DNA of 12,141 nt from an uncultured Muribaculaceae bacterium (GCA_947644475.1 CANRZQ010000055.1:1-12141), one strand, 5' to 3'; shown: positions 1 through 7,012, numbered from the stretch's first letter. The notes: a model not told the origin generated them from the sequence alone. Translations and numbers: made by a program.

Positions 1-468
1 ATTCTTCTCGGTCGACCCTTTTCCCTCGGTGTAGAGGATATGGAAACGGTCGAGTACGTCGCGCATCTTCACCTTGTACTGGTCGGAAAATATTTCGCGG
101 CCGTCGAGATACTCATATGCCGGAATCTGATTCTCTGCCATAAGGCGCATGATGATGCGGAACATGTTTTCCTGCCCGTCGACAGGCTCTTCCGGGAAAT
201 AGAGCGGCGCGTTCTTGTCTTTTTCAAGGTCGATCTGGCGGTAAATCACGCGCATCCACTGCACATCGGCGTCTCCGATTGAACTGCCGTCGGCGTCATA
301 AAAATTTTGCATGCGATCTGTCACGCCGGCCTGTGCCTTTGCGTTTCGTTCGGAACGTGCCTCACGACGACGCACGCCGGAGTTCGAACTTTGGTCCTGG
401 GCCTGTCCGTCGAACGCTACGGCAGCCAGAAGCAATGCCGCAAATGTATATCGGGATATAAGTTTCAT
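1..468 (-). CDS. porN: T9SS periplasmic ring protein PorN/GldN (partial, C-terminus cut by window edge)
   Basis: This is the first 156 codons of a GldN/PorN protein, read leftwards from an ATG at 468-466 and still open at base 1. It starts with a signal peptide (hydrophobic core about residues 8-19, probable cleavage after GQA at residue 23), so the protein is periplasmic. The diagnostic GldN block follows: WMRVIYRQIDL at about 71-81, then NAPLYFPEEP, a run around residues 100-116, and AYEYLDGREIF at about 117-127. In the family, PorN joins the lipoprotein PorK to form the large periplasmic ring of the type IX secretion system and contacts PorM. The start lies 19 nt after the porM stop, which fits the last position in the porK-L-M-N order. 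Family members are roughly twice this length, so the truncation is the window boundary, not decay. The identification is firm. Confidence 0.95.
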   Translation of the reverse strand, partial: MKLISRYTFAALLLAAVAFDGQAQDQSSNSGVRRREARSERNAKAQAGVTDRMQNFYDADGSSIGDADVQWMRVIYRQIDLEKDKNAPLYFPEEPVDGQENMFRIIMRLMAENQIPAYEYLDGREIFSDQYKVKMRDVLDRFHILYTEGKGSTEKN

Positions 469-487
469 ATCGCTGGATTTCTTGTTT

Positions 488-2053
488 TTAGTTTACAATC
501 ACTTCCATGGGCGAGAGGTCGCGGGTGATGCCGTCGGGACCAATTGCACGGATACGGGATATATAGAAACGTTTGCCGCGCGAAAGACGCTGGAACGATT
601 GTTTCTGACGTTGTGAGAAATTTGCGCCGTCGCTCACTTCGGGAATGGCATTGCCCATAGAGTCGAAGAACACTGTCTCGAAACCCAAGACCTTGAATTT
701 CGTGTCGAGCAGTCCGTCGTCGATGGCGGCTTCAAGACCGGGAGCCTGCATAAGGAGTGTCTTTGCAAACGGACGGCCTCCTTTGTAGTGGTCGACGTTG
801 CCTTTCTGGTCGGTAAAAGCGATGTATGCCGTGGGGTCGGGCAATTTGCGCACACGGAATGTGGAGTTGGCCACCGTGGTGGAGCGGCCGTCGATATTGG
901 CAGTGACGGTGAGCACCGCCTCTTTGCCCACTGTGGCCGGACGGGCCACCCAGTGGTCGCCCGAACGCGTGAGGCTGCCGTTGGTCATCGTTGCCGATAT
1001 GGCCGACATAGGCACACCGGGCACAGATATGCTCACCGGGTTGTCGATACCTGCATAGAGCACATTCATCATCGTGGCCGAAACGGTGGCCATAGGCTCA
1101 ATCACCGTGTAGGCCGAGGCGAAATCATGACGTGTTGTCGAGCCGTCGCCGTGCTGCACCTCGAGGTAGCCCTTATAGTCGAACGTGCCGGTAGAATTGG
1201 CGCCAAGTTCGTAAATGCCGTTGGAGTTGGCAAGTTTCGAGCCGTTTATGAAAATTTCGGGACGCTGCGTAGTGTCGACGGCGGCAAGCACTATGTTGGC
1301 CTGATATTTTCCGCCACGCATCACAATGCGCGACTGCGGGATTACAAACGCGTTCAATTCATTTACACGCACATCGCCCGCGTCGATTTGCGAATAAAGC
1401 GTGGCCAGAGCCTCGCCTTCGGCATATAATATGTCGTTTTGCAATTTGGTGAGCAGGGTCACAGCGGCCACAACCGGCTTCTGGTCGAACTGCGCCTCTT
1501 CCCACGTCTGTGGAGTAAGAGTGCCTTTGAGAAGAATCGGGTCGGTCGACAATGCCGCAGATATATTCGCGCGTTTGAGCGAGTCGGGAAGGAGTTCGGT
1601 AATATAAGAACGGTAATCGTCGATGCGGTGGCGGAGTTTCTCGCCGCGAAGCGTCGAAGGGGAAAGCATGGTCACGGAAGCGGCCTCAAGGTCGTCGCGC
1701 GACTTGATATTGTCGGGGTCGCCGTCCTTGCCGTCGGCAGCACGCACAATGGCGAGTTTCACCGAATCGACATAAGCATACAGGGCGGAGGTATTTTTCC
1801 GGACCTCGGATGCCTTGTCGTACCACGACTGTCCTTTGTCGGGGTTGGTGGCGGCAAATTCTTCAAGTTGCCGGTAAATCACGTCGTTGCGTTTGCCCAC
1901 ATTAGTGTTTGAGCGGTTAAGGCCATCGTGGACTTGTGTAAATCCATCGAGGACATCGCTCGACACATTGAGGGCAAGCATGGCAGTCAAGACGATATAC
2001 ATCAGGTTTATCATCTTCTGACGCGGTGACAGCCTTGTATTGTTAGATCCCAT
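488..2053 (-). CDS. porM: T9SS motor protein PorM/GldM
   Basis: The 521-residue protein has the normal GldM length. The N-terminus carries the family signature: a short cytoplasmic tail, RQKMINLMYIVLTAMLALNV at residues 11-30 as the single transmembrane helix, then a long periplasmic part. Arg11 sits at the place of the conserved Arg (R9 in Flavobacterium GldM) that pairs with the essential Glu of GldL. About residues 35-220 should be the helical D1 domain, with beta-rich D2-D4 domains following to the C-terminus; this split comes from known GldM structures and was not computed here. PorM with PorL forms the inner-membrane motor that turns proton-motive force into rotation and drives secretion through PorK/PorN. 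It starts 52 nt after the porL stop, and a run of eight C (coding strand) lies in that gap. Identification is very secure. Confidence 0.97.
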   Translation of the reverse strand: MGSNNTRLSPRQKMINLMYIVLTAMLALNVSSDVLDGFTQVHDGLNRSNTNVGKRNDVIYRQLEEFAATNPDKGQSWYDKASEVRKNTSALYAYVDSVKLAIVRAADGKDGDPDNIKSRDDLEAASVTMLSPSTLRGEKLRHRIDDYRSYITELLPDSLKRANISAALSTDPILLKGTLTPQTWEEAQFDQKPVVAAVTLLTKLQNDILYAEGEALATLYSQIDAGDVRVNELNAFVIPQSRIVMRGGKYQANIVLAAVDTTQRPEIFINGSKLANSNGIYELGANSTGTFDYKGYLEVQHGDGSTTRHDFASAYTVIEPMATVSATMMNVLYAGIDNPVSISVPGVPMSAISATMTNGSLTRSGDHWVARPATVGKEAVLTVTANIDGRSTTVANSTFRVRKLPDPTAYIAFTDQKGNVDHYKGGRPFAKTLLMQAPGLEAAIDDGLLDTKFKVLGFETVFFDSMGNAIPEVSDGANFSQRQKQSFQRLSRGKRFYISRIRAIGPDGITRDLSPMEVIVN

Positions 2054-2105
2054 TTATTTATAGATTCTTTTTTCGATATTCAGTCTGACTCACGGGGGGG
2101 GTGAA

Positions 2106-2966
2106 TCAATTTGTGGTTTGCGTAGCGTCGCCGGGAGTCTGCATGGGCATCATCGGGCGCATGTTTATTGTCATGGCTGTGATCATCTTCTCGTACACGC
2201 TGTTGAGCTGCTGCATATAGCGGGCCATTTTCTCGGTCTCCTCGCAATATTGCGCCGACTGGGCGGCCGAACGCTCGAACATGTCGCGTATCTCCTTGAT
2301 GCCACGGTTGACGCGGTCGATGGCGTCGAGTTGCGAACTTACGCTTTTAAGTTGTATCTCATATATGGTGTTGAGGCCGCCTATATTATGGTTGAGGGCC
2401 TGCATCTGCTCCACATAGCCGGTGGACGACGCGGAGATATCGTTTGAATTCTGCGTAATGGCGGCATATGACTGGAGAAGCACGTCGGACACTTGATTGA
2501 GTTGCGCCGTGGTCTCGCGCAGGTGCTGGAGTTCGGCCGCCATCTGATTCATCTGGTCGAGATACTGGGCCGAAGCGCCGGAGAGGTCGGATGCGGGCAC
2601 CACGGGAGCCTGCGCAGCCTGTGCGGCACCCGGCACGGATGCGCCGCCGCCGTTTATCACCACGCCGGAGCCGCCGCGGAACTCCGGACGGTCTTCCTCA
2701 GAGTGGCTGTCGAGCACGGGGAAAACATCTTCCCACTTGTATTCCTTTGGCGGACGGTCGAAAGCCGTGAGCACGAACATAAGCACCTCGGTGCCCATGC
2801 CTATGGAGAGAAGCATATTTCCGCCGGGGAGGTGGAGTATCTTGAACAGGGCACCCCAGATCACGATGGCAGCGCCGATTGAATATGCGAAGTTGAAAAA
2901 GCGCTGGCCGTTCTCCGATGCGATGAATCCGGATATGCCTTTGCGATATTGCTGTACTTTTCCCAT
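2106..2966 (-). CDS. porL: T9SS motor stator PorL/GldL
   Basis: This 286-residue inner-membrane protein has two transmembrane helices near the N-terminus, about residues 26-42 and 51-68. Glu60 lies inside the second helix within the GMGTEVLMF stretch. It matches the protonatable Glu that is essential in GldL, and Lys42 lies at the end of helix 1 as in the family. After DRPPKEYKW (residues 70-78) comes a linker rich in Gly, Ala and Pro (about 97-130). A long helical, Gln-rich cytoplasmic region follows (about 130-265), likely a coiled coil. The family forms a pentamer around a PorM dimer and makes the proton-driven motor. It starts 21 nt after the porK stop. The Ala/Gly linker and C-terminal tail vary between species and give no extra clue. 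Confidence 0.97.
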   Translation of the reverse strand: MGKVQQYRKGISGFIASENGQRFFNFAYSIGAAIVIWGALFKILHLPGGNMLLSIGMGTEVLMFVLTAFDRPPKEYKWEDVFPVLDSHSEEDRPEFRGGSGVVINGGGASVPGAAQAAQAPVVPASDLSGASAQYLDQMNQMAAELQHLRETTAQLNQVSDVLLQSYAAITQNSNDISASSTGYVEQMQALNHNIGGLNTIYEIQLKSVSSQLDAIDRVNRGIKEIRDMFERSAAQSAQYCEETEKMARYMQQLNSVYEKMITAMTINMRPMMPMQTPGDATQTTN

Positions 2967-2987
2967 TTGGTCTAAGTATTTTTTGAT

Positions 2988-4436
2988 TTATTTTTTCGAT
3001 TTTGTGCCTTTGGCAAAACCTATCTGCGAGCGCACGCAGCGGAAGCCTATGTATGAGCGCTGCTCGTTCTGATACTCCCACATGCGGAGGTCGGAGCGGA
3101 TATTGTGGGCCACGTCTTTCCACGAGCCGCCGCGCACGATCTTGCGCTTCATCTTGTAGGGGTCGTCGGGAGCGGCGTCATAGCGGTATTCGGGATTGAG
3201 GTCGGAGGTGAGTTTGCCCACCGACTCGGTGAATGCCGTCGATGTCCACTCGCTCACGTTGCCGGCCATGTCGTAAAGGCCGAAATCGTTAGGGGCATAT
3301 GTGCCCACACGCGAGGTGATTACGTGGCCGTCCTTCACAAAATTGCCTTCCTGCGGCTTGAAGTTGGCATAGAAGCATCCTTTGTCCTCGCTGAGGGTAA
3401 GGTCGCCTTCCCAGGGATATTTATTTTCGTTCACACCGGCGCGGGCGGCATATTCCCATTCGGCCTCGGTGGGCAGGCGGTAAGGCTCCACATATATTCC
3501 GTCCTTGCCGAGCGAGCGGCGGAGGAAAAGCGTGCGCCATGCCGCGAAGGCGTTGGCCTGCTCCCAGCTCACGCCCACCACGGGATAGTCGGTGTAGCCG
3601 CCATGGGCGAAATACATGCGGACATAAGGCTCGTTATATGCGTTCTCGAAATCGTTGACCCAGGCCGTGGTGTCGGGGTAGATGTTCACAATATAGGTGT
3701 TGAGGAAGTCGAATTCCCCGGTAAGGCCGCGAGTGATGGTGGTCTGGATTATCTCGCCATCGTCGGTGATATATGCCGTGTCTTTCGAAATCATGGGCAC
3801 GTTTGTCGGGACGGGGCGGTCGGTGTTGTATTCACGGCGGCGAGGGTTCAGGCGGTTCTTGCGCTTGGCGGCCTCGGTGTGGTTGTACACCTCGTAGCGG
3901 AAGTTCATCTGCTCGTGGTCTAGTTCGCGCACGCCGGTTATGGGATTGGTGCGGTAGACCGACTCGATGGCACGTTGCTCGTCTTCGTTGGCGTTGCGCC
4001 AGGGTATCGGCTTGTTCCAGTTGAGGTGGGGCTTCACGGGATTGCCTTCCTTGTCTTCTTCTATCTTGAATTCCTCGTTGCCTCCGTATGCGGGGTCGGC
4101 GAGGCGCTCGCGGATAATGGAGTCGCGCACCCAGAACACGAATTGCTTATACTTGCCGTTGGTTATCTCGGTCTCGTCCATCCAGAAACCGTCGACAGAA
4201 ATGCCGCGGGCATCAGCGGCAAGATTCCATGCGCTGTCGGCCTCGTTGACACCGACGGCCATGGAGCCACGGTCGACCAGCACCATTCCGTAAGGAGTGG
4301 GCTCGGCCCAGGAGGTGCCGCCAACGCCGGTCACTTCTCCGCCGGCCGAACTTCCACGCGTGCCGGATGCACACGATGCCATGGTGGCTGCCGCGGCGAA
4401 GGAGAGGATTATATGGTTTATGTTCTTCATCTTCAT
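2988..4436 (-). CDS. porK: T9SS ring lipoprotein PorK/GldK (FGE-sulfatase fold)
   Basis: This 482-residue lipoprotein begins with a signal sequence ending in a lipobox, with Cys22 in TMASC as the lipidation site, so it is anchored in the outer membrane facing the periplasm. The rest has the formylglycine-generating-enzyme/sulfatase-modifying fold: WMDETEITNGKYKQF near residue 85, RLPTEAEWEYAARAG at 320-334, GLYDMAGNVSEW at 386-397, VRGGSW at 434-439 and GFRCVR at 464-469. In PorK/GldK this fold has a structural role, building the ring with PorN, rather than an enzymatic one. The long insert between about residues 110 and 280 is usual for GldK. A second Met at residue 3 could also serve as start. 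It begins only 7 nt after the porP stop, so translational coupling is likely. Confidence 0.96.
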   Translation of the reverse strand: MKMKNINHIILSFAAAATMASCASGTRGSSAGGEVTGVGGTSWAEPTPYGMVLVDRGSMAVGVNEADSAWNLAADARGISVDGFWMDETEITNGKYKQFVFWVRDSIIRERLADPAYGGNEEFKIEEDKEGNPVKPHLNWNKPIPWRNANEDEQRAIESVYRTNPITGVRELDHEQMNFRYEVYNHTEAAKRKNRLNPRRREYNTDRPVPTNVPMISKDTAYITDDGEIIQTTITRGLTGEFDFLNTYIVNIYPDTTAWVNDFENAYNEPYVRMYFAHGGYTDYPVVGVSWEQANAFAAWRTLFLRRSLGKDGIYVEPYRLPTEAEWEYAARAGVNENKYPWEGDLTLSEDKGCFYANFKPQEGNFVKDGHVITSRVGTYAPNDFGLYDMAGNVSEWTSTAFTESVGKLTSDLNPEYRYDAAPDDPYKMKRKIVRGGSWKDVAHNIRSDLRMWEYQNEQRSYIGFRCVRSQIGFAKGTKSKK

Positions 4437-4443
4437 ATATAAG

Positions 4444-5457
4444 TTACATTATTCGGATGCTTTTATGCTTGTTCTTGTTTTTGTCGGAGAGGTCGAGTTT
4501 GAGCGAGTAGCCCAAGAATATTTCATGGCTTCCCGACGATGCCTTGGCTATGGCCGAGGTGGAATAGTCGTAGGAATATCCCAGATAAAAGCCTTTGAGT
4601 TCGGCCGCGACCGTGGCTATGACTGCATCGTCGTAGCGATAGCCCACGCCGAACGACAGGAATTTGTTGTAGCGGCAACGGGCGTTGATTTCGCCTGTGG
4701 TGAATGTAAAATCAGATTTGACAAGCACCGACGGCATCAATTCAAATAACGTGTTTTTTATCGGAATATTGCATCCGCTCATGAAATAAAGCGTGCGATT
4801 GGCCTGAAACTCGAAGTTTTTTTCATCCGACGACTCCGATCCGTCGGTTTTCATCGTTATCACGGGCGAGGTGAGATGTGTGCACGAAAGGCCGGCCCAA
4901 AAGTTCTTGCGGCGATACCATATGCCGGCGCCAAGGTCGAGGGCCATGCCGTGAATATCCTGCATGGGTATGCCCTCGTCGCTGCCCTGATGGAAATCGT
5001 CGTTGTCGGGAATAAACACCTCGGAGCCTTTGAACTTCTGGTCGTACATGCCGATTTGAAGGCCCACCGACCATTCTCCGCCGAATTTGCGGAATTTATA
5101 TGCCACCTGGGCGGCTATGTTCAGCGAACTGTACAAGCCCTGGCTTTCCTGTGCGGCAACCAGGCCCACACCAATGCGCTTGCCCATGAGTTTGAGCGGC
5201 ATGTCGGCCGTGCCGAGAAAGGTTTTGGGGGCATTGTCGATACCCACCCATTGCAGGCGCGAGCCTCCGCGGATTCGGAGCAGGTCGGTGTCGCCAATCG
5301 CGCCGGGGTTGTAAAATGTCGTCACCTCATAGTATTGCGACAGCTGCGCGTCGGTCTGCGCCACGGCGCGTCCCGCGCCAAAGGCAACGATAGCCGCCGC
5401 AACCGCCCCCACTCGCATTGTAAGTTTCCTGATGCCGGGTCCCATGAAATGTGTCAT
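4444..5457 (-). CDS. porP: T9SS outer-membrane protein PorP/SprF family
   Basis: This 337-residue PorP/SprF-family protein is a predicted outer-membrane beta-barrel. A signal peptide is visible (hydrophobic stretch about residues 16-28, probable cleavage after AVA at 31-33), followed by the family opening DAQLSQYYEVTTFYNPGAIG at 36-55. Later come alternating beta-strand segments such as RIGVGLVAAQESQG and FLSFGVGYRYDDAVIA. In Porphyromonas, PorP is required for T9SS secretion and associates with the PorK/L/M/N complex. The start at 5457 is preferred because its ATG overlaps the porT stop in ATGA. Met5 (5445) or Met14 (5418) would give a shorter n-region and cannot be excluded. Position directly before porK agrees with the porPKLMN order and separates it from the many unlinked SprF paralogues of this phylum. 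Confidence 0.92.
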   Translation of the reverse strand: MTHFMGPGIRKLTMRVGAVAAAIVAFGAGRAVAQTDAQLSQYYEVTTFYNPGAIGDTDLLRIRGGSRLQWVGIDNAPKTFLGTADMPLKLMGKRIGVGLVAAQESQGLYSSLNIAAQVAYKFRKFGGEWSVGLQIGMYDQKFKGSEVFIPDNDDFHQGSDEGIPMQDIHGMALDLGAGIWYRRKNFWAGLSCTHLTSPVITMKTDGSESSDEKNFEFQANRTLYFMSGCNIPIKNTLFELMPSVLVKSDFTFTTGEINARCRYNKFLSFGVGYRYDDAVIATVAAELKGFYLGYSYDYSTSAIAKASSGSHEIFLGYSLKLDLSDKNKNKHKSIRIM

Positions 5458-6179
5458 TCAAAATAAAAGGTGAATACTATCATTTTCGACGTTGCTTTCG
5501 CAAGCGACTGCGTGAACTTATATTTGCCGGGGTCGTCGGCAAGGTCCGGACGGTCGTGCTGCAATATGTCGGCCAGGCCGAAGCAAAATTTAACTTCGGG
5601 AATCAACTTGAAATATGGAAGGTAGAAGTCGCAGCCGAAGCCTATCGACAGGTACATGTCGGTGGACTTGAACTTGAATATGTCGCTGTTCTTTTTCGTA
5701 ACGTCGAACGCCGGCATAATCCCTCCCACAAGATAAGGACGGGCGTTGCGGTAGCGCAAGGCAGCATATTTGAGGTCGACGGGAAGCACCACATAAGCCG
5801 ACTTTATATTCTGCCTCTCCTCCGCCCCGGTGTTGACCTCGCGCATGCGCACATCGCGGTTGCCGAAATACATGCCGGGAGTGAAACGCAACGAGAAGTA
5901 GTTATTCAGGCGAAACGATATAAGGCCGTTGACGCAAAAGCCGGGTGAATACGACGGCTGCTCCATAAACCACGACTCGCCGTCGTCGGTCACAAAGCCA
6001 TTGTGGGTGAACATCACATTTTGCGTGTGCACGCCCACCGAGAACCCGAGATGCCAGCGGCGAAGGTCGGCATACGGACGGTTGAGTAATTTATCGTTAA
6101 AACTGCGCGCGCCTGATGCCACGGCGCATCCGAGCAACGCCACGACGACAAACGCTAATTTCAAAAAACGGAGTTTCAC
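5454..6179 (-). CDS. porT: PorT-family outer-membrane beta-barrel protein of the T9SS
   Basis: PorT-like protein of 241 residues from a GTG at 6179-6177. It shows PorT landmarks: RRWHLGFSVGVHTQ near the mature N-terminus, SPGFCVNGLISFRL, SLRFTPGMYFG, VLPVDLKYAALRYRNARPYLVGG, then CDFYLPYFKLIPEVKFCFGL and a C-terminal FTFYFE typical of barrel ends. PorT is an outer-membrane protein needed for T9SS function in Porphyromonas. No ATG lies before the signal peptide. The open frame reaches a TTG at 6194, but the GTG gives a cleaner signal peptide (VKLRFLKLAFVVVALLG). The signal also holds LLGC, which could be misread as a lipobox; cleavage after ASGA is the alternative. Its TGA overlaps the porP ATG. 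No strong promoter is visible upstream; the best -7 candidate is weak, at about 6251-6258. Start choice is the main doubt. Confidence 0.9.
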   Translation of the reverse strand: MKLRFLKLAFVVVALLGCAVASGARSFNDKLLNRPYADLRRWHLGFSVGVHTQNVMFTHNGFVTDDGESWFMEQPSYSPGFCVNGLISFRLNNYFSLRFTPGMYFGNRDVRMREVNTGAEERQNIKSAYVVLPVDLKYAALRYRNARPYLVGGIMPAFDVTKKNSDIFKFKSTDMYLSIGFGCDFYLPYFKLIPEVKFCFGLADILQHDRPDLADDPGKYKFTQSLAKATSKMIVFTFYFE

Positions 6180-6346
6180 TCTGATTGGTTCCAAATTGAT
6201 ACAATATGTCTATATTAACGCGCTCCGTGCCTGTTTATTGTATTTCCCTTCAAAAATCATTAGTGGTGAACACGGCTCTTTCATTTATTTTGCCTTCTCC
6301 ATACCCGATTTCCGCAGGACAGACAAGGACAATATCCGCCATAGGC

Positions 6347-6380
6347 TTGGCGATATCAACATGTTGATAATATTCGCCAA
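6347..6380. repeat. Interrupted inverted repeat with a perfect 16-bp palindrome core
   Basis: The core TATCAACATGTTGATA (6354-6369) is a perfect 16-bp palindrome. It is flanked by TTGGCGA (6347-6353) and its exact complement TCGCCAA (6374-6380), with a 4-nt ATAT insertion on one side. It may be a dimeric-repressor operator or, as RNA, a 13-bp stem with an asymmetric bulge and a CATG loop. It lies between two divergent transcription units. The sequence shows the symmetry; its role is unknown. Confidence 0.6.
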
Positions 6381-6396
6381 AATGTTAAAATACGCG

Positions 6397-6419
6397 TGCG
6401 GAAATTCCTTTATTCCGCA
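6397..6419. repeat. Inverted repeat, 7-bp stem with 9-nt loop
   Basis: TGCGGAA (6397-6403) and TTCCGCA (6413-6419) are perfect complements around a 9-nt loop. It lies 16 nt after the 6347-6380 palindrome and before the hairpin ending in T6, so the three may belong to one folded transcript. No T-run follows it closely on either strand, so it is not itself a terminator. Confidence 0.5.
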
Positions 6420-6440
6420 GGCTTTTAGGAATCTTATATA

Positions 6441-6468
6441 AATTTCATGCTCCGACCATGAATTTTTT
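6441..6468 (+). terminator. Terminator-like hairpin followed by T6, without an upstream plus-strand gene
   Basis: TTCATG (6444-6449) pairs with CATGAA (6457-6462) around a 7-nt loop and is followed directly by six T (6463-6468). The stem can be extended by three A-T pairs past one mismatch. Shape and polarity fit an intrinsic terminator for plus-strand transcription. No plus-strand protein gene ends upstream of it, so it either ends a small RNA, is left over from a lost gene, or is accidental in AT-rich DNA. Confidence 0.4.
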
Positions 6469-6501
6469 CGCCGAACATCTGTGGGTAATAAAATAATTAC
6501 C

Positions 6502-6509
6502 TATATTTG
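6502..6509 (+). promoter_or_regulatory. Bacteroidetes-type -7 promoter box for the DUF2442 gene
   Basis: TATATTTG matches the Bacteroidetes primary-sigma -7 consensus TAnnTTTG exactly. A clear -33 TTTG is not present at the expected distance. Transcription would begin near 6515, giving a leader of about 80 nt before the ATG at 6596. That leader contains the DUF4160-like fragment and a short inverted repeat ATTGG...CCAAT (6559-6583) that could serve autoregulation. Confidence 0.6.
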
Positions 6510-6518
6510 CAGTGTAAT

Positions 6519-6590
6519 TCAATATCCATAAAACAGAACCAAGAGATAATCGCCGAGCATTGGAACAAATTCTTTAACCAATACAAATAA
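6519..6590 (+). pseudogene. Probable remnant of a DUF4160 gene C-terminus
   Basis: The frame ending in TAA at 6588-6590 reads QNQEIIAEHWNKFFNQYK at its end, 5 nt before the ATG of the DUF2442 gene. DUF4160 proteins commonly end in such a stretch (EN-E-II-x-x-W-N-K-F/Y-F), and DUF4160 genes are commonly found just upstream of DUF2442 genes with this spacing. The frame is open only from 6492, has no ATG, and the region further up carries no sign of the DUF4160 N-terminus (the HxHxH-like portion). I infer a deleted toxin-like partner of which only about the last 20 codons survive. It might instead be a short leader frame. The comparison is from memory of the family, not an alignment. Confidence 0.42.
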
Positions 6591-6595
6591 CAGTC

Positions 6596-7009
6596 ATGAA
6601 TAGAGATGACATAGAAAAGGTATGGCTGACTGATACTGCCGTATGGATTCGTACTAAGGATGGACGTGAGGCGAATGATGAGTTTGATCTGTTGCCCCGT
6701 CTGAAATTTGCGACAAAAGAGCAGCGTGAGAATTTTGAACTCACCCATTTTGGAATAAGATGGGATGAGATAGACGAAGATTTGAGTTATGAAGGATTCT
6801 TCTATGAGAAGCCTGTAAGCCGGCTCTATCGTATTTTTATGAGCCATCCCGAACTCAACGCATCTGCCATAGCTCGCCGATTGGGCATGGCGCAAAGTTT
6901 GTTGGCACAATACATATCCGGCACAAAAAAGCCGTCAAAGGAGCGAGAGGAAGCGATACTCAATGAACTTCGTGCAGTAGGCGCGGAACTTTTGTCAATA
7001 CCCAATTGA
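6596..7009 (+). CDS. DUF2442 domain protein with C-terminal helix-turn-helix
   Basis: A 137-residue protein with two parts. Residues about 5-70 resemble DUF2442: a small beta-rich domain with VWLTDTAVWIRTKDG, a central DLLPRLKFAT and then FGIRWDEIDEDLSYEGFF, matching the conserved WxxxDxDLSxExL-like ending. Residues about 86-125 form an XRE-like helix-turn-helix: IARRLGMAQSLLAQYISGTKKPS. Such proteins are often the second gene of DUF4160-DUF2442 pairs, proposed to be toxin-antitoxin-like. Here no intact DUF4160 gene exists; only a probable fragment lies 5 nt upstream. The protein may autoregulate its promoter at 6502-6509. Base composition is more AT-rich than the flanking operons, and the gene faces away from porT, both consistent with acquisition by transfer. 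Function is not established; the domain call is moderately sure. Confidence 0.8.
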   Translation: MNRDDIEKVWLTDTAVWIRTKDGREANDEFDLLPRLKFATKEQRENFELTHFGIRWDEIDEDLSYEGFFYEKPVSRLYRIFMSHPELNASAIARRLGMAQSLLAQYISGTKKPSKEREEAILNELRAVGAELLSIPN

Positions 7010-7012
7010 CAA
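6992..7012. repeat. 8-bp hairpin spanning the stop codon of the DUF2442 gene
   Basis: TTGTCAAT (6992-6999) and ATTGACAA (7005-7012) are perfect complements around the loop ACCCA. The TGA stop (7007-7009) lies in the right arm. No T-run follows directly; a second AT hairpin (TATTTTT/AAAAATA at 7038-7054) comes further down and repeats the tttttgtcaa string. Both may help end or protect the transcript. Confidence 0.5.

Larger units (their letters stand above)
6195..6595. other. AT-rich intergenic region between divergent porT and the DUF2442 gene
   Basis: About 400 nt without an intact gene, clearly richer in A+T than the flanking operons. It contains the porT leader side (6195-6300) and three stem-loops (6347-6380, 6397-6419, 6444-6462). 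The third is followed by six T on the plus strand. A TATATTTG promoter box lies at 6502-6509 and a probable DUF4160 fragment ends at 6590. A 9-nt direct repeat, ttccgcagg, occurs at 6310-6318 and 6413-6421. On the minus strand a 24-codon frame (6284-6210) is in frame with porT but closed by TAG; it has no recognisable similarity. No tRNA or known RNA family was recognised by eye. Confidence 0.7.

Noticed and set aside
3105..3923. Long plus-strand ORF (272 codons) antisense to porK
   Set aside because: A shadow of a GC-rich gene; the porK frame carries clear FGE-fold motifs and the antisense product resembles nothing known.
6362..6370. TTATCAACA (minus strand), close to a DnaA box
   Set aside because: One mismatch to the consensus and only a single palindromic pair; no dnaA, dnaN or box cluster nearby, so no origin can be claimed.
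5929..6441. 170-codon plus-strand ORF across porT and the intergenic region
   Set aside because: About half lies antisense to porT, composition is not protein-like, and it runs through the hairpins; no domain is recognisable.
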